Of a stretch of 64,000 bases of DNA, positions 16,807-25,831 are shown piece after piece. Every line of letters begins with the position of its first letter. Positions within the stretch are counted from its first letter, which is position 1. This stretch comes from Chloroflexota bacterium (GTDB lineage Bacteria; Chloroflexota; Anaerolineae; Anaerolineales; Villigracilaceae). The translations under genes and the position numbers were made by a program. The stretch spans positions 12,408 to 76,407 of the forward strand of contig JAJYLQ010000006.1 of assembly GCA_021787595.1 (NCBI GenBank), read 5' to 3'. The notes under the pieces are model-generated. The model worked only from the letters and a program-made list of their open reading frames with translations. It ran no database searches and was not told the origin of the DNA.

Positions 16807-18654
16807 TTATTTGACTTGTTTCAATTTATACAATACCGTATTGGCATAAGCGCCATTGTCGAGGCCGGGATAATTGACAAGAAATACCGGGTCGGCCTGC
16901 AAATTGGCGCCAGTGTGGACCTTGAAGAATTGCAGGGTGCCTGCGATCAGGCTTACGCGCGTCATCAAATAGACATTATCTTTCTCGTACAAGCTCGTCA
17001 GCAATGGGTACGAGTCGTGCTGCCGCAGCACATCCCGGTATGGCGGCGAGAAAGCCAGCCAGCCTAATTCGAGCACCTGGATTTTTGGAAAATCCAAGAC
17101 CATTGGGTTTGCCCATTCCAGCGGAATGCCCATCGCGGGGATAACGATCAAAGCATCCGGCTGTATTTTACCCTGTGCCTGCAATGAATCCAAATTCGAC
17201 AGGATTTCCTGATAGTCGTTCTGTTTCTTAATGTTTGCCGCAGAAACAAGGACAGCCTGCGAAATCGTAAAAAACAACGCTGCAAGCATCAAGCCGGAAA
17301 CAGCCAGTGACCCAAGCCATGCGGAAATATCCCGCCTTGGGTTTCGAGATTCCGGTGCGATCAAACCCGTTTTCGAACAAGCGATGATAAAAAATGCAAA
17401 CACAGTCAACACGGCGAGAAAGGAATACCAGACGCGCGGCGGAACCTTTTGCGTCCACAGCAGGTAAATAAAAAGAATGGCAACGCTAACCATGGAGGAC
17501 GCGAGCGGAACAAGCGCCGGGCGCAGCGATGGATAGATGAGCAAAGACAAAAAGGCTGCAACCAGCATCAGGAGATAGGGATAGGATACTGGTGCCAAAC
17601 TCATTGGAAAAGTACGCAGGAAGTAGGATAAGACTGCGCCAAACAAATCGCCCTGTACGCCAGGAACATGATCCACGATATATTGCAGCTTGTCCAGGGA
17701 ATATGTTTGCTCATCAGAAATGAACCAGCTTTCAAACATCCGGCGGTCGATTGGGTGCCAGCCGATCTGTTGTATGATCCCGTTGAACTTCTCCTGGTGC
17801 AGCCGTGGAGTATCTTGAATGAAGGACCTTGTATCGTTATAAGTGTAAAAACTCTGCCATTCCGGATGGGATCGAACGTACAGTTTATCGAACAAATAAC
17901 TGCCCGATGCCAGCAATCCCACAGCGGCAAATGCAATTATCAGGCGTTTGAGATCGAACAGGCGGCGCATCAAAACGATGGACAGACCCGTGGAAAGCAA
18001 AACAAGGAGGACGGACTCGATGCGGATCAGGCTGCCGGCAAAGATCAGGATTCCGCCAAAGAAATAAAACCGCCTCTCGATGTGAAAATCCAAATGGGCG
18101 GCTGCAAGCATCGAACAAAATCCGGCAATGGCCGCGAACACTGCGATCATCGTGAAGGTGATGCTAAGCAGGAAAATGCCATCGGCCAGAAAAACAACCA
18201 GCATTCCGGCGACCTTCCCGGCTGCTTTTAGTGGAAAAGACAAAACGAGATGGACCAGACACCAGACCGAGAAAAAATCGAGCGCAATGAAAAGCAGAAT
18301 CTCCCAATTCAATTGGGTTGGCAGCCGGTAAAGAAGATCCAGCAGGAAGCCGAGAATGACATTGCTGAAAATGAGAAATGGAACCGATTTGCCTCCGAGA
18401 TAGCCAGAGGCCAACGAGATCATCGTGATGTCGTCATCCACCTGGTAGCCGGGGTGGAACACAAACAGATATAAAACAAAGAACGCGATTGTGAACAGCA
18501 AACTCACAATCCACGGACGAAGCGGGGATTCCGCGTGCCGGTCCTGGGGGGCCGCAATCTTGCGGGCAACACTCTGAAAAAGGAAAGTCTTCAATTGGTC
18601 GAATTTCTGGAAAGCCCAAATCTTTATCGCAGGTTCGATTATTCCGACGCTCAT
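16807..18654 (-). CDS. Polytopic membrane protein, GT-C glycosyltransferase-like
   Basis: About 615 residues with some 11-13 hydrophobic segments. After the first helix comes an outside loop HPGYQVDDDITMISLASGY; an acidic DxD-type loop after helix 1 is typical of GT-C fold enzymes (GT39/GT83 type), which move sugars from polyprenyl carriers. The C-terminal third is a soluble outside domain. Family assignment is inference from layout, not from a recognised signature. The ATG at 18654 (MSVGIIEPAIK) is preferred over a TTG at 18666. It lies 59 bp upstream of gpmA on the same strand, with no evident functional link. Confidence 0.65.
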   Translation of the reverse strand: MSVGIIEPAIKIWAFQKFDQLKTFLFQSVARKIAAPQDRHAESPLRPWIVSLLFTIAFFVLYLFVFHPGYQVDDDITMISLASGYLGGKSVPFLIFSNVILGFLLDLLYRLPTQLNWEILLFIALDFFSVWCLVHLVLSFPLKAAGKVAGMLVVFLADGIFLLSITFTMIAVFAAIAGFCSMLAAAHLDFHIERRFYFFGGILIFAGSLIRIESVLLVLLSTGLSIVLMRRLFDLKRLIIAFAAVGLLASGSYLFDKLYVRSHPEWQSFYTYNDTRSFIQDTPRLHQEKFNGIIQQIGWHPIDRRMFESWFISDEQTYSLDKLQYIVDHVPGVQGDLFGAVLSYFLRTFPMSLAPVSYPYLLMLVAAFLSLLIYPSLRPALVPLASSMVSVAILFIYLLWTQKVPPRVWYSFLAVLTVFAFFIIACSKTGLIAPESRNPRRDISAWLGSLAVSGLMLAALFFTISQAVLVSAANIKKQNDYQEILSNLDSLQAQGKIQPDALIVIPAMGIPLEWANPMVLDFPKIQVLELGWLAFSPPYRDVLRQHDSYPLLTSLYEKDNVYLMTRVSLIAGTLQFFKVHTGANLQADPVFLVNYPGLDNGAYANTVLYKLKQVK

Positions 18655-18748
18655 ACAGGCCGACAAAGCCGGCGTTAATCATAACCGGTTTTGCGGCTTA
18701 TCATGGAAAGTCCAGATAAATTTCAATACAGATTCGGAAAGGGGTACG

Positions 18749-20296
18749 CTACAAAAGATTATTGGCCGCGGTCAGGTTCGTCAGCAATTCTTCTTTCATT
18801 GCGGCGGCCAGGCCAGGGAGTTGATCCCGTAAATTTTCGAGTTCTTCAATATCCTCCCGCAAATTGTATAACTCAACTTGATCAGGATATGCTGCATAGC
18901 CAAGATAATAGATCAGCTTCATGCCGCCCTTGACCATGGAGAGGGTCGCCTGCTGGAATGGCGCAAAAGCAGAATCGTATTTGGCGTCCATGCTGAATAC
19001 GCTTCGAGTCAAATCTTCCTGTCCGCCAAACCCCGGCAGCAGCCTGCCCTCCCCGCGCGCAGGAATTTCTTTGTTCGCAAGGCTTAGAAAAGTCGGCAGG
19101 ATGTCAATGGCGCTGGTCGGGGCGTATATGTCCCGATGGGTTTTGGAGCCAGGCGCAGAAATCAATAATGGCACATGAATGACCGAATCGAAAAGCAGCG
19201 GCGTGCTGTGAAAAATATCCCCGCGCTCAAACAATTGCCCGTGATCCGACGTTACAACGAGATAATTATTGTCGAGCACACCCGCAGCGGTGAGTTGATC
19301 CAGCAGTTTTCCAAATCCATCGTCCACATCGGCAATATATTCATCATACAATTTGACCATCGGGGCATATTCGGCAGGCGACAGCTGGTTGCTGGCCAAA
19401 GGATGATGGGGCTTGTCAAGAATTGGAATATCGGGAAGACTATCCACAAATTCCGCGCGCGGGCGAAAAGGCTCATGCGGCGACCACAAATGGAAATAGC
19501 CAAATATCGGTGAGAACCGCCCGGCCAATTGTTGTATTCGGGCCGCAACATCTGGAAGGGTTTGGGGAATCTTGAAATAGTAAAAATTATTATACGGAAC
19601 ACCAAACGGATATTCCTGTGAAGGCGCATCCAAATTTTGCTCGCCGAAGACGCGGAAATAATCGAGATAGCCAAACAAGGGCAGTCCCGGCCATCGTTCG
19701 GGGTCCGAACCATCACCGGTGAGCAGGAATTGGTTAAAGGAATAATAGATCATATCCGAGTCCGGCAAATCGGCCAGCCCCAGGAACGGGTTGATGGTTT
19801 TATTCAAATACTTGAACGTGGTCGGGGAAATATGATCCTCGAGCGCCGACCGGAATTGACGCAGGAACAAATCCGCCCACAGGTTTTCAGCGAAGGCCGC
19901 CCGGTAATATTCTTTTCCCATCAACGAAAAAATATTCTGCTCTGCAAGCGAGCGTTTGATCAAGCCGCCGTTATTGATGGCGCGATGCGTCCACGGATAC
20001 ATCCCCATCAAAATGGAGGAAGTGCCCGGCGTTGTAAAACTTCCACCCGCGTAATGGGAATGATAGACCGTGGCCCGCCGGGCAAAACGTTCCAAGTTGG
20101 GAGTCGTCTCCCTGGAATATCCATACAACGACATGTGCCTTGCCGACATTGCATCGAACAACAGAATGATGAACCCCGGCCGCGCCCCATCCGCGCTGGA
20201 AAGGAACTTATAGGCCGGCCCGCTGCGGGCCAGACCGAGGCTGGCGGCAGCCGCCGCCGTCAGTTTGAGGAAATCCCTACGGCTAATCCCTGTCAT
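18749..20296 (-). CDS. Tat-exported sulfatase / alkaline-phosphatase-superfamily hydrolase with Thr nucleophile position
   Basis: A 515-residue exported enzyme. The N-terminus MTGISRRDFLKLTAAAAASLG is a twin-arginine signal. Metal-site motifs of the superfamily are seen: LLFDAMSARHMSLYGYSRET (about 45-64), a nucleophile region FTTPGTSSILMGMYPWTHR (about 87-105), VTSDHGQLFERGD and a late LLISAPG. True sulfatases have Cys or Ser (CxPSR) where this has Thr88, so formylglycine cannot form; Thr is the nucleophile in phospho-transferases such as LtaS. It may be a phosphoglycerol/phosphoethanolamine-type enzyme or phosphodiesterase of the cell surface. It is preceded 9 bp upstream by a membrane-protein gene, probably one operon. 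Confidence 0.8.
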   Translation of the reverse strand: MTGISRRDFLKLTAAAAASLGLARSGPAYKFLSSADGARPGFIILLFDAMSARHMSLYGYSRETTPNLERFARRATVYHSHYAGGSFTTPGTSSILMGMYPWTHRAINNGGLIKRSLAEQNIFSLMGKEYYRAAFAENLWADLFLRQFRSALEDHISPTTFKYLNKTINPFLGLADLPDSDMIYYSFNQFLLTGDGSDPERWPGLPLFGYLDYFRVFGEQNLDAPSQEYPFGVPYNNFYYFKIPQTLPDVAARIQQLAGRFSPIFGYFHLWSPHEPFRPRAEFVDSLPDIPILDKPHHPLASNQLSPAEYAPMVKLYDEYIADVDDGFGKLLDQLTAAGVLDNNYLVVTSDHGQLFERGDIFHSTPLLFDSVIHVPLLISAPGSKTHRDIYAPTSAIDILPTFLSLANKEIPARGEGRLLPGFGGQEDLTRSVFSMDAKYDSAFAPFQQATLSMVKGGMKLIYYLGYAAYPDQVELYNLREDIEELENLRDQLPGLAAAMKEELLTNLTAANNLL

Positions 20297-20305
20297 CCAA
20301 TCGTC

Positions 20306-20848
20306 CTAGGCGAGATTCCGAAAAAGCACAACCACGAAAGACAAAGCGGTAACGGGCATGAATATATACAGGAAAATGATCATGCTGTCAGAAAGCCACA
20401 TCACTGCCCTCGCAACAAAACCGGAGCGGGCTGAAACAAAGGCAGCCAGCGCGGCAACAAAGATCGTTGCCGCGGTCCAGGGCAATAGAGTCAACAAGTA
20501 ATCGTTCAGGTCGGGGAAATCGTTCAAGAAAACCAATATCGACCCGAGCACGCAGATCACGGCCAGTGTCCCTCGAACAACGAACCTGTCCTTCAAAAAT
20601 TGGGGAGGCAGGATCGCACATATTCCCAAAAGGACGAATAGGATGAACAAGCTTTCCGCCAGATCCGCAAGCATTGAATAGCAGAATATGGCAAAGATCT
20701 CGCTCACATTCAGAAAATCAATCCAGTAATGCAGATAACGAAAATAAGTGAAAAGCGTCCAGCCATACACCATGAATACGACGACAGCGTAGACCGGCAA
20801 AATATCGTGAAATCCTGGAAGGCGTCTGGAAAGAATTCGGGTCAGCAT
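20306..20848 (-). CDS. Small polytopic membrane protein, unknown
   Basis: A 180-residue protein with about five transmembrane segments (DILPVYAVVVFMVYGWTLF, ESLFILFVLLGICAILP, GTLAVICVLGSILVFLND, TAATIFVAALAAFVS, SMIIFLYIFMPVTALSF). I recognise no family. It ends 9 bp before the sulfatase-like gene on the same strand, so both may act together at the membrane. The ATG at 20848 is chosen; a TTG at 20896 would add 16 residues. Neither has a good ribosome site. Confidence 0.6.
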   Translation of the reverse strand: MLTRILSRRLPGFHDILPVYAVVVFMVYGWTLFTYFRYLHYWIDFLNVSEIFAIFCYSMLADLAESLFILFVLLGICAILPPQFLKDRFVVRGTLAVICVLGSILVFLNDFPDLNDYLLTLLPWTAATIFVAALAAFVSARSGFVARAVMWLSDSMIIFLYIFMPVTALSFVVVLFRNLA

Positions 20849-21006
20849 GTTGAAGGGCCACAAAGAAGGAGATTTTAGAAGGTCAATATAAACCAAAGAT
20901 GAAAATCGGGTAAAGTGTTTGTATGAAAATTATACAGAAAACACCCGCGCGGGGACGGTAAACCTTCCCTTGCCCAATTATTCCGTTCCACTTAGAATAT
21001 CGAATC

Positions 21007-23622
21007 ATGCCAGACGATGTTACGCCCATTCGCCAGCAATACCTGGAAATCAAGCGGGACTACCCAAATACCATCCTTTTCTTCCGGCTTGGGGATTTTT
21101 ACGAAACCTTCGACGAAGACGCGGAGACCACCGCCCGCGAACTCGACATCGTCCTGACCTCCCGTCCCGTTGGCAAAGGCTTGCGCGCGCCGCTGGCCGG
21201 GATTCCATATCACGCGATCGAAAATTATCTTGCGCGGCTGATCGAAAAAGGTTATCACGTCGCAATCTGCGAACAGGTCGGCGACCAGCCAGTCAAGGGA
21301 ATTTTTCCCCGCAAGGTAGTGCGCGTCGTGACCCCGGGGACCATCATCGAACCGGGACTCCTGCCCGGCGACTCGAACAACTATCTCGTCTCGGTCGTCC
21401 TGGATAATTCGACGGAGATCAGCGCAGGCTCCGGCCGGGCCGCCGTGGCCTATGCCGACATCACCACTGGAGAATTTGCCGCGGCCGAGCTTCCCATCGA
21501 GTCGCTGCGCGCGGAAATCGTCCGCCTGCATCCTGCCGAAATCATCCATCCAGATAATCAGGCTCTCACCCCTGTCCCTCTCCCGCCTGGGGAGGGAAAT
21601 CATCTCACGCCGTGGACAGCCTGGCGCTTCGAGCCGGGAAAGTGCGAAGAAACATTATTGACACATTTCAAAGCATCCACACTCGAAGGCTTCGGCATCA
21701 AAGGACAAAGCCTTGTTGTCCGCGCGGCGGGCGCGATTGTGCAATATCTCAAAGAGACTCAGCCCGACTCGCTCGACCTTTTGACGAGTTTGCGTTCCTA
21801 CAGCTTGAACGAGTTCATGACGCTCGACGCATCCACGCGGCGCAATCTCGAATTGACGGAAACCCTTCGGCAAGGCTCAGGGCAGGCTCTGCGCGGCGAG
21901 CGCAAAGGCTCATTGCTTGGTGTGCTCGATCAAACCGTCACGCCCATGGGCAAACGTTTGATCCATCAATGGGTCAGCCAGCCGCTGCTCAGCACAGATA
22001 AAATCAAAGCGCGGCAAACTGGCGTGGGCTTCTTCTTCGAACGCGGCATGGAACGTGCCGAACTGCGTGCCGCGCTCAAACCGCTGTCCGATCTTGAACG
22101 TTTGACCAATCGCATCACCGCCGGTCATGCCCAACCGCGTGATCTGGTTGCGCTTCGGGATAGCTTGCAAAGAATTCCCGGTATTTTGAAAGTACTTGAG
22201 GAAGAAAGAAGTAAGAAGAAAGAAGTTTCTCTACCTAAAATTCAGTTATCAAATAACGAATTATCGCTGCTTCAATCTGCTATAGCGGATGAACCCCCAG
22301 CCACCCTGCAAAACACTGGCATTATTCGATCCGGTTATTCGCAAGAGCTAGATTCCGTTATCGAGGCATCTCAACATGCGCGCGATTGGATCGCCAATTT
22401 GGAATCCGTCGAGCGCGAACGGACCGGCATCAAAACCCTCAAGGTTGGGTACAACAAAGTCTTCGGATATTACATCGAAATCTCGCGCGGCGCGGCGGAT
22501 AAAGCGCCCGACAATTACATCCGCAAGCAAACGCTGGTCAATGGCGAACGTTTCATCACGCCAGAGATGAAAGAGTACGAAACTCTCGTGTTGAATGCGG
22601 AAGAACGAATCCGCGAAATCGAAATACGCCTGTTCCGCGAAGTCTGCGCGACACTGGCGAAATCCGCGCGACAGCTTCTCGAAACGGCAAGAGCTTTGGC
22701 GGAACTGGATGTGTTATCCGCTTTGGGCGAAGTCGCAGCTTTGGGAGGCTACATCCGGCCCGAAGTCCACGAAGGAAGCGAATTGGAAATCCACGAGGGG
22801 CGGCATCCGGTCGTCGAACAGAGTCTGCACGGCGAACGATACGTTCCCAACGATGTCATCTTCGAAAAAGGCGAGATCGTGCGCGTCATCACCGGGCCGA
22901 ACATGTCCGGCAAATCAACGTATTTGCGGCAGACGGCGCTGATCGTTCTGATGGCACAGATGGGTTCGTTCGTGCCTGCCGAATCCGCAAAGATCGGACT
23001 CGTGGACCGCATCTTCACGCGCATCGGCGCGCAGGATGAAATCCATGCGGGGCAATCCACGTTCATGGTGGAGATGATCGAAGCCGCGAACATTTTGCAT
23101 CACGCCACGCCGCGTTCGCTTTTGATCCTCGATGAGATCGGGCGCGGCACGTCCACGTACGACGGCGTTTCGATTGCATGGGCAGTCGTCGAACACATTC
23201 ACAATCACCCGCATCTGCGCGCAAAGACATTGTTCGCGACGCATTACCACGAATTGACCCAGCTTGCCGATTTGCTGCCGGGCGTTCGCAATTACAACGT
23301 GGCCGTGACGGAGGCGGATGGCAAAGTTGTTTTTCTGCATAAGATCGTCGCGGGCGGCGCAGACAAATCGTACGGCATTCACGTCGCGCAACTCGCGGGT
23401 TTGCCCGGGCCGGTCATCCAACGCGCGAATGAAATCATGTCGGAGCTCGAGCGATCATCGGGCCAGGCGATTCGGATCAATCCGCAGGCCGCGCAGCAGG
23501 CCGCATTGTTCCCGGAGACAAGCCCATTGCTCGATGAATTGGAAGCGGTTGATGTCAACTCGCTCTCTCCCATCGAAGCCCTGAACAAACTATTCGAATG
23601 GCAAAAGAAATATTTGAAATGA
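21007..23622 (+). CDS. mutS: DNA mismatch repair protein MutS
   Basis: An 871-residue MutS. The mismatch-reading motif FFRLGDFYETF lies at about 24-34 (Phe-Tyr-Glu triad), Walker A GPNMSGKSTYLRQTA at about 633, and LILDEIGRGTSTYDG at about 705 (Walker B/signature). The C-terminal dimerisation tail ends in SPIEALNKLFEWQKKYLK. It binds base mismatches in DNA and starts repair; no mutL is in the window. Two short repeats are inserted in frame: around residues 185-200 (QALTPVPLPPGEG) and 285-293 (RQGSGQAL), both outside the catalytic motifs. Start at 21007 has no clear ribosome site. It is divergent from the 20306-20848 gene with a 158-bp gap. Confidence 0.95.
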   Translation: MPDDVTPIRQQYLEIKRDYPNTILFFRLGDFYETFDEDAETTARELDIVLTSRPVGKGLRAPLAGIPYHAIENYLARLIEKGYHVAICEQVGDQPVKGIFPRKVVRVVTPGTIIEPGLLPGDSNNYLVSVVLDNSTEISAGSGRAAVAYADITTGEFAAAELPIESLRAEIVRLHPAEIIHPDNQALTPVPLPPGEGNHLTPWTAWRFEPGKCEETLLTHFKASTLEGFGIKGQSLVVRAAGAIVQYLKETQPDSLDLLTSLRSYSLNEFMTLDASTRRNLELTETLRQGSGQALRGERKGSLLGVLDQTVTPMGKRLIHQWVSQPLLSTDKIKARQTGVGFFFERGMERAELRAALKPLSDLERLTNRITAGHAQPRDLVALRDSLQRIPGILKVLEEERSKKKEVSLPKIQLSNNELSLLQSAIADEPPATLQNTGIIRSGYSQELDSVIEASQHARDWIANLESVERERTGIKTLKVGYNKVFGYYIEISRGAADKAPDNYIRKQTLVNGERFITPEMKEYETLVLNAEERIREIEIRLFREVCATLAKSARQLLETARALAELDVLSALGEVAALGGYIRPEVHEGSELEIHEGRHPVVEQSLHGERYVPNDVIFEKGEIVRVITGPNMSGKSTYLRQTALIVLMAQMGSFVPAESAKIGLVDRIFTRIGAQDEIHAGQSTFMVEMIEAANILHHATPRSLLILDEIGRGTSTYDGVSIAWAVVEHIHNHPHLRAKTLFATHYHELTQLADLLPGVRNYNVAVTEADGKVVFLHKIVAGGADKSYGIHVAQLAGLPGPVIQRANEIMSELERSSGQAIRINPQAAQQAALFPETSPLLDELEAVDVNSLSPIEALNKLFEWQKKYLK
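21562..21606. repeat. In-frame REP-like repeat inside mutS (1)
   Basis: CTCACCCCTGTCCCTCTCCC followed by CCTGGGGAGGGA, a classic dispersed bacterial repeat phrase with inverted GGGAG/CTCCC character. A related phrase occurs intergenically near 32866. It encodes LTPVPLPPGEGNH in MutS, a proline-rich insert. Confidence 0.7.
21861..21886. repeat. In-frame REP-like repeat inside mutS (2)
   Basis: ACCCTTCGGCAAGGCTCAGG is a variant of the CCTTCGACAAGCTCAGG core that also appears at about 991-1016 and 1200-1226. It inserts RQGSGQAL after LELTETL, where MutS proteins normally run on directly to ERKGSLL. Confidence 0.65.
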
Positions 23623-23676
23623 CAAATCTTCTTCTTTGATTGAGCGTCTCTTCATACTATCAGCATCGAATCCCTC

Positions 23677-25785
23677 ATGACCAACTATACAATCCAGGAC
23701 ATTTTCGGCTCCGTTATTGCATTCGTCATTTTTCCAGTTATCTTTGTTGCTCCAGGCTATGTAGTCAGTTGGGCCGCCGACTTGTTCGATTTTCGAAAGC
23801 GGCAGACTGCGACCCGCTTCGTGATCGCCATTGTTATTTCTGTAGCAGTTTCCCCCATCATCCTGTTTTTGACATACGATCTGGCATCCGTCAAACTCAC
23901 GCTTGCAGTGTTGGCTGGGTTTGCTATTAGCTTCATTATTATTCTGGCCAAGAACAAAAACCTTCCTGTTTCTCGAGAGATACGGCATTTGCAATTCTTA
24001 GCAATGCTCGCGGCCGCAGGTTGGACATTATTTGCCATTGCATCTCTCGTTGACATTCAACTAGGAGACAGGCTTTATTTCAATATTGTTTCGCATGACT
24101 TCACGACACGCGTAGCAATTATCAATGCCATAACGCGTACAGGCGTGCCGCCTGTGAATCCAAGCTATTTTCCGGATCGCCCAGTACGCTTAACATATTT
24201 ATATTACTTCTGGTATATCTTATGCAACTTGGTTGAGCAGATCGGTGGCACCTGGGTAAATGCCCGAGTTGCCATGTTCGCCAGTGTTGCCTGGTGCGGA
24301 CTCGCATTAATGGGGGCGGTTGCTTTGTATCTCAGGATTAGAAATCCCGAAGGCGGCAAGAAGGCCTGGAAATCAGGTCTGTTGGGAAGCGGCCTGCTCC
24401 TCGTCAGCGGCCTGGACATTATTCCAATTTTATTCTGGCTGGTGAATCCGAAAACGGCGGTCAATTTTGCTTATTTAGAGGGCGATCTTGAACAATGGAA
24501 CGAGCAGATTACAGCCTGGCTTGGCGCCTTATTGTGGGTTCCGCATCACGTCGCGGCACTAGTCGCTTGTATTGCAGGCGTTACACTTCTTCATTCAATA
24601 CGCGGAAAGACCGCATCCCAACAAATAAAGGTTGCGATTATCATCGGGCTTGCATTTGCGTCTGCTGTGGGTCTTTCCACTTTTGTTACACTGGTATTTG
24701 CAGTTTTTTGGGCATTGTGGCTCATTGTTTCTTTTCTGCGAAGAGAATTCAGCCAAAGCCTAATCATGATGCTTGCAGGGGTTATTGCATTGCTCGCGGC
24801 TAGCCCATTTCTAATGGGATTGATTGGCAATGGCAATTCTTCCTCCGGCAGCGAATTGCCAATTGCGTTGGCGGTTCGCGTTTTTAGGCCTGTTGTCCCG
24901 CTCATTTTCAATTACCCTCCGTTTTTGCAAGACTTGGTTTTCCTCCTTTTACTCCCAATCAATTATCTCGTGGAATTGGGTTTTTTCTTTATTGCAGGTT
25001 TATTCTGGATTCAAGAACATGATTTGGAAGGACTCAAGCAGAATCCCTACCATCTCTCAGAAGTTCTTCTGCTTCTCGCGACTTTGTTCATCGGATCCTT
25101 TGTCCGCTCGACTGTGATCGGCAGCAATGACTTTGGGTGGCGTGCCTGGCTGCCAGGCCAATTCATCCTACTTGTCTGGGGTGTAGATGTTATCAATAGG
25201 CTCGTTCCAGACAGTTGGGACAGCCTGCAATCAAAACCAATCCGAACGCAAAAGATGGTTCGACAATTAGAAATCTTCATTGCGATCGGAATACTAACCA
25301 CGATCGTGGATGTTATGCTGTTGCGCATCTGGCCAATGATGGTTGACAGCGGAGCAGCAATTTTCCCAAATAGTCTCAGCCCTGACACACAACTCGGAAA
25401 GAGAACTTTGGCTGCTCGTCAAGCTTATGAATACGTGAATGAGAACACCCCCGAAAATGCAATTATAGAAATCAATCCTGCCAATCTTCTCGATATACCC
25501 GTTGGGCTTTACGCAGATCGTCAAATTGCGATATCAGGACAGACAGCTTTTGGCGTTTCATTGCATGAACTGGAGACTCGTGCCTCGATGGTTACCAAAA
25601 TATTCAGTGAGACGAGTTGGGAAACCATTGACCAATCCTGCAAAGAAAATACTATCAATTTTCTCGTTGCAAATGATCTCGATCCACTGTGGAAGAATCT
25701 CGCCATCCTGGTACAACAACGCAAGCCCCTTTATCAGAATCAATATTACGCTATCTTTCCATGTGGAAACCTGGTTAAGCCCTGA
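23677..25785 (+). CDS. Polytopic membrane protein, GT-C-like, unknown
   Basis: A 702-residue membrane protein with roughly 14 transmembrane segments and a C-terminal outside domain (from about 560, starting VDSGAAIFPNSLSPDTQLGK). The loop after the fourth or fifth segment, YFNIVSHDFTTRVAIINAIT, followed by GVPPVNPSYFPDRPVRLTYLYY, resembles the substrate loops of GT-C/DUF2298-like proteins, but I cannot prove the family. The ATG at 23677 is 54 bp after mutS. Base composition is lower in GC than mutS. It converges on a second large membrane protein (25832-27400) with a similar loop, so the two may belong to one surface-glycan process. Confidence 0.6.
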   Translation: MTNYTIQDIFGSVIAFVIFPVIFVAPGYVVSWAADLFDFRKRQTATRFVIAIVISVAVSPIILFLTYDLASVKLTLAVLAGFAISFIIILAKNKNLPVSREIRHLQFLAMLAAAGWTLFAIASLVDIQLGDRLYFNIVSHDFTTRVAIINAITRTGVPPVNPSYFPDRPVRLTYLYYFWYILCNLVEQIGGTWVNARVAMFASVAWCGLALMGAVALYLRIRNPEGGKKAWKSGLLGSGLLLVSGLDIIPILFWLVNPKTAVNFAYLEGDLEQWNEQITAWLGALLWVPHHVAALVACIAGVTLLHSIRGKTASQQIKVAIIIGLAFASAVGLSTFVTLVFAVFWALWLIVSFLRREFSQSLIMMLAGVIALLAASPFLMGLIGNGNSSSGSELPIALAVRVFRPVVPLIFNYPPFLQDLVFLLLLPINYLVELGFFFIAGLFWIQEHDLEGLKQNPYHLSEVLLLLATLFIGSFVRSTVIGSNDFGWRAWLPGQFILLVWGVDVINRLVPDSWDSLQSKPIRTQKMVRQLEIFIAIGILTTIVDVMLLRIWPMMVDSGAAIFPNSLSPDTQLGKRTLAARQAYEYVNENTPENAIIEINPANLLDIPVGLYADRQIAISGQTAFGVSLHELETRASMVTKIFSETSWETIDQSCKENTINFLVANDLDPLWKNLAILVQQRKPLYQNQYYAIFPCGNLVKP

Positions 25786-25831
25786 CACTTCAATCCAAAA
25801 CAAATTTGTTCGTGGACTGCTTAGAAGTCCA

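Noticed and set aside
20992-21603. 203-residue minus-strand frame over the start of mutS
   Set aside because: Antisense to the well-supported mutS N-terminus; long only because of the codon bias of mutS.
22915-23421. 168-residue minus-strand frame over the mutS ATPase region
   Set aside because: Shadow of the ATPase domain; no start site, no domain.
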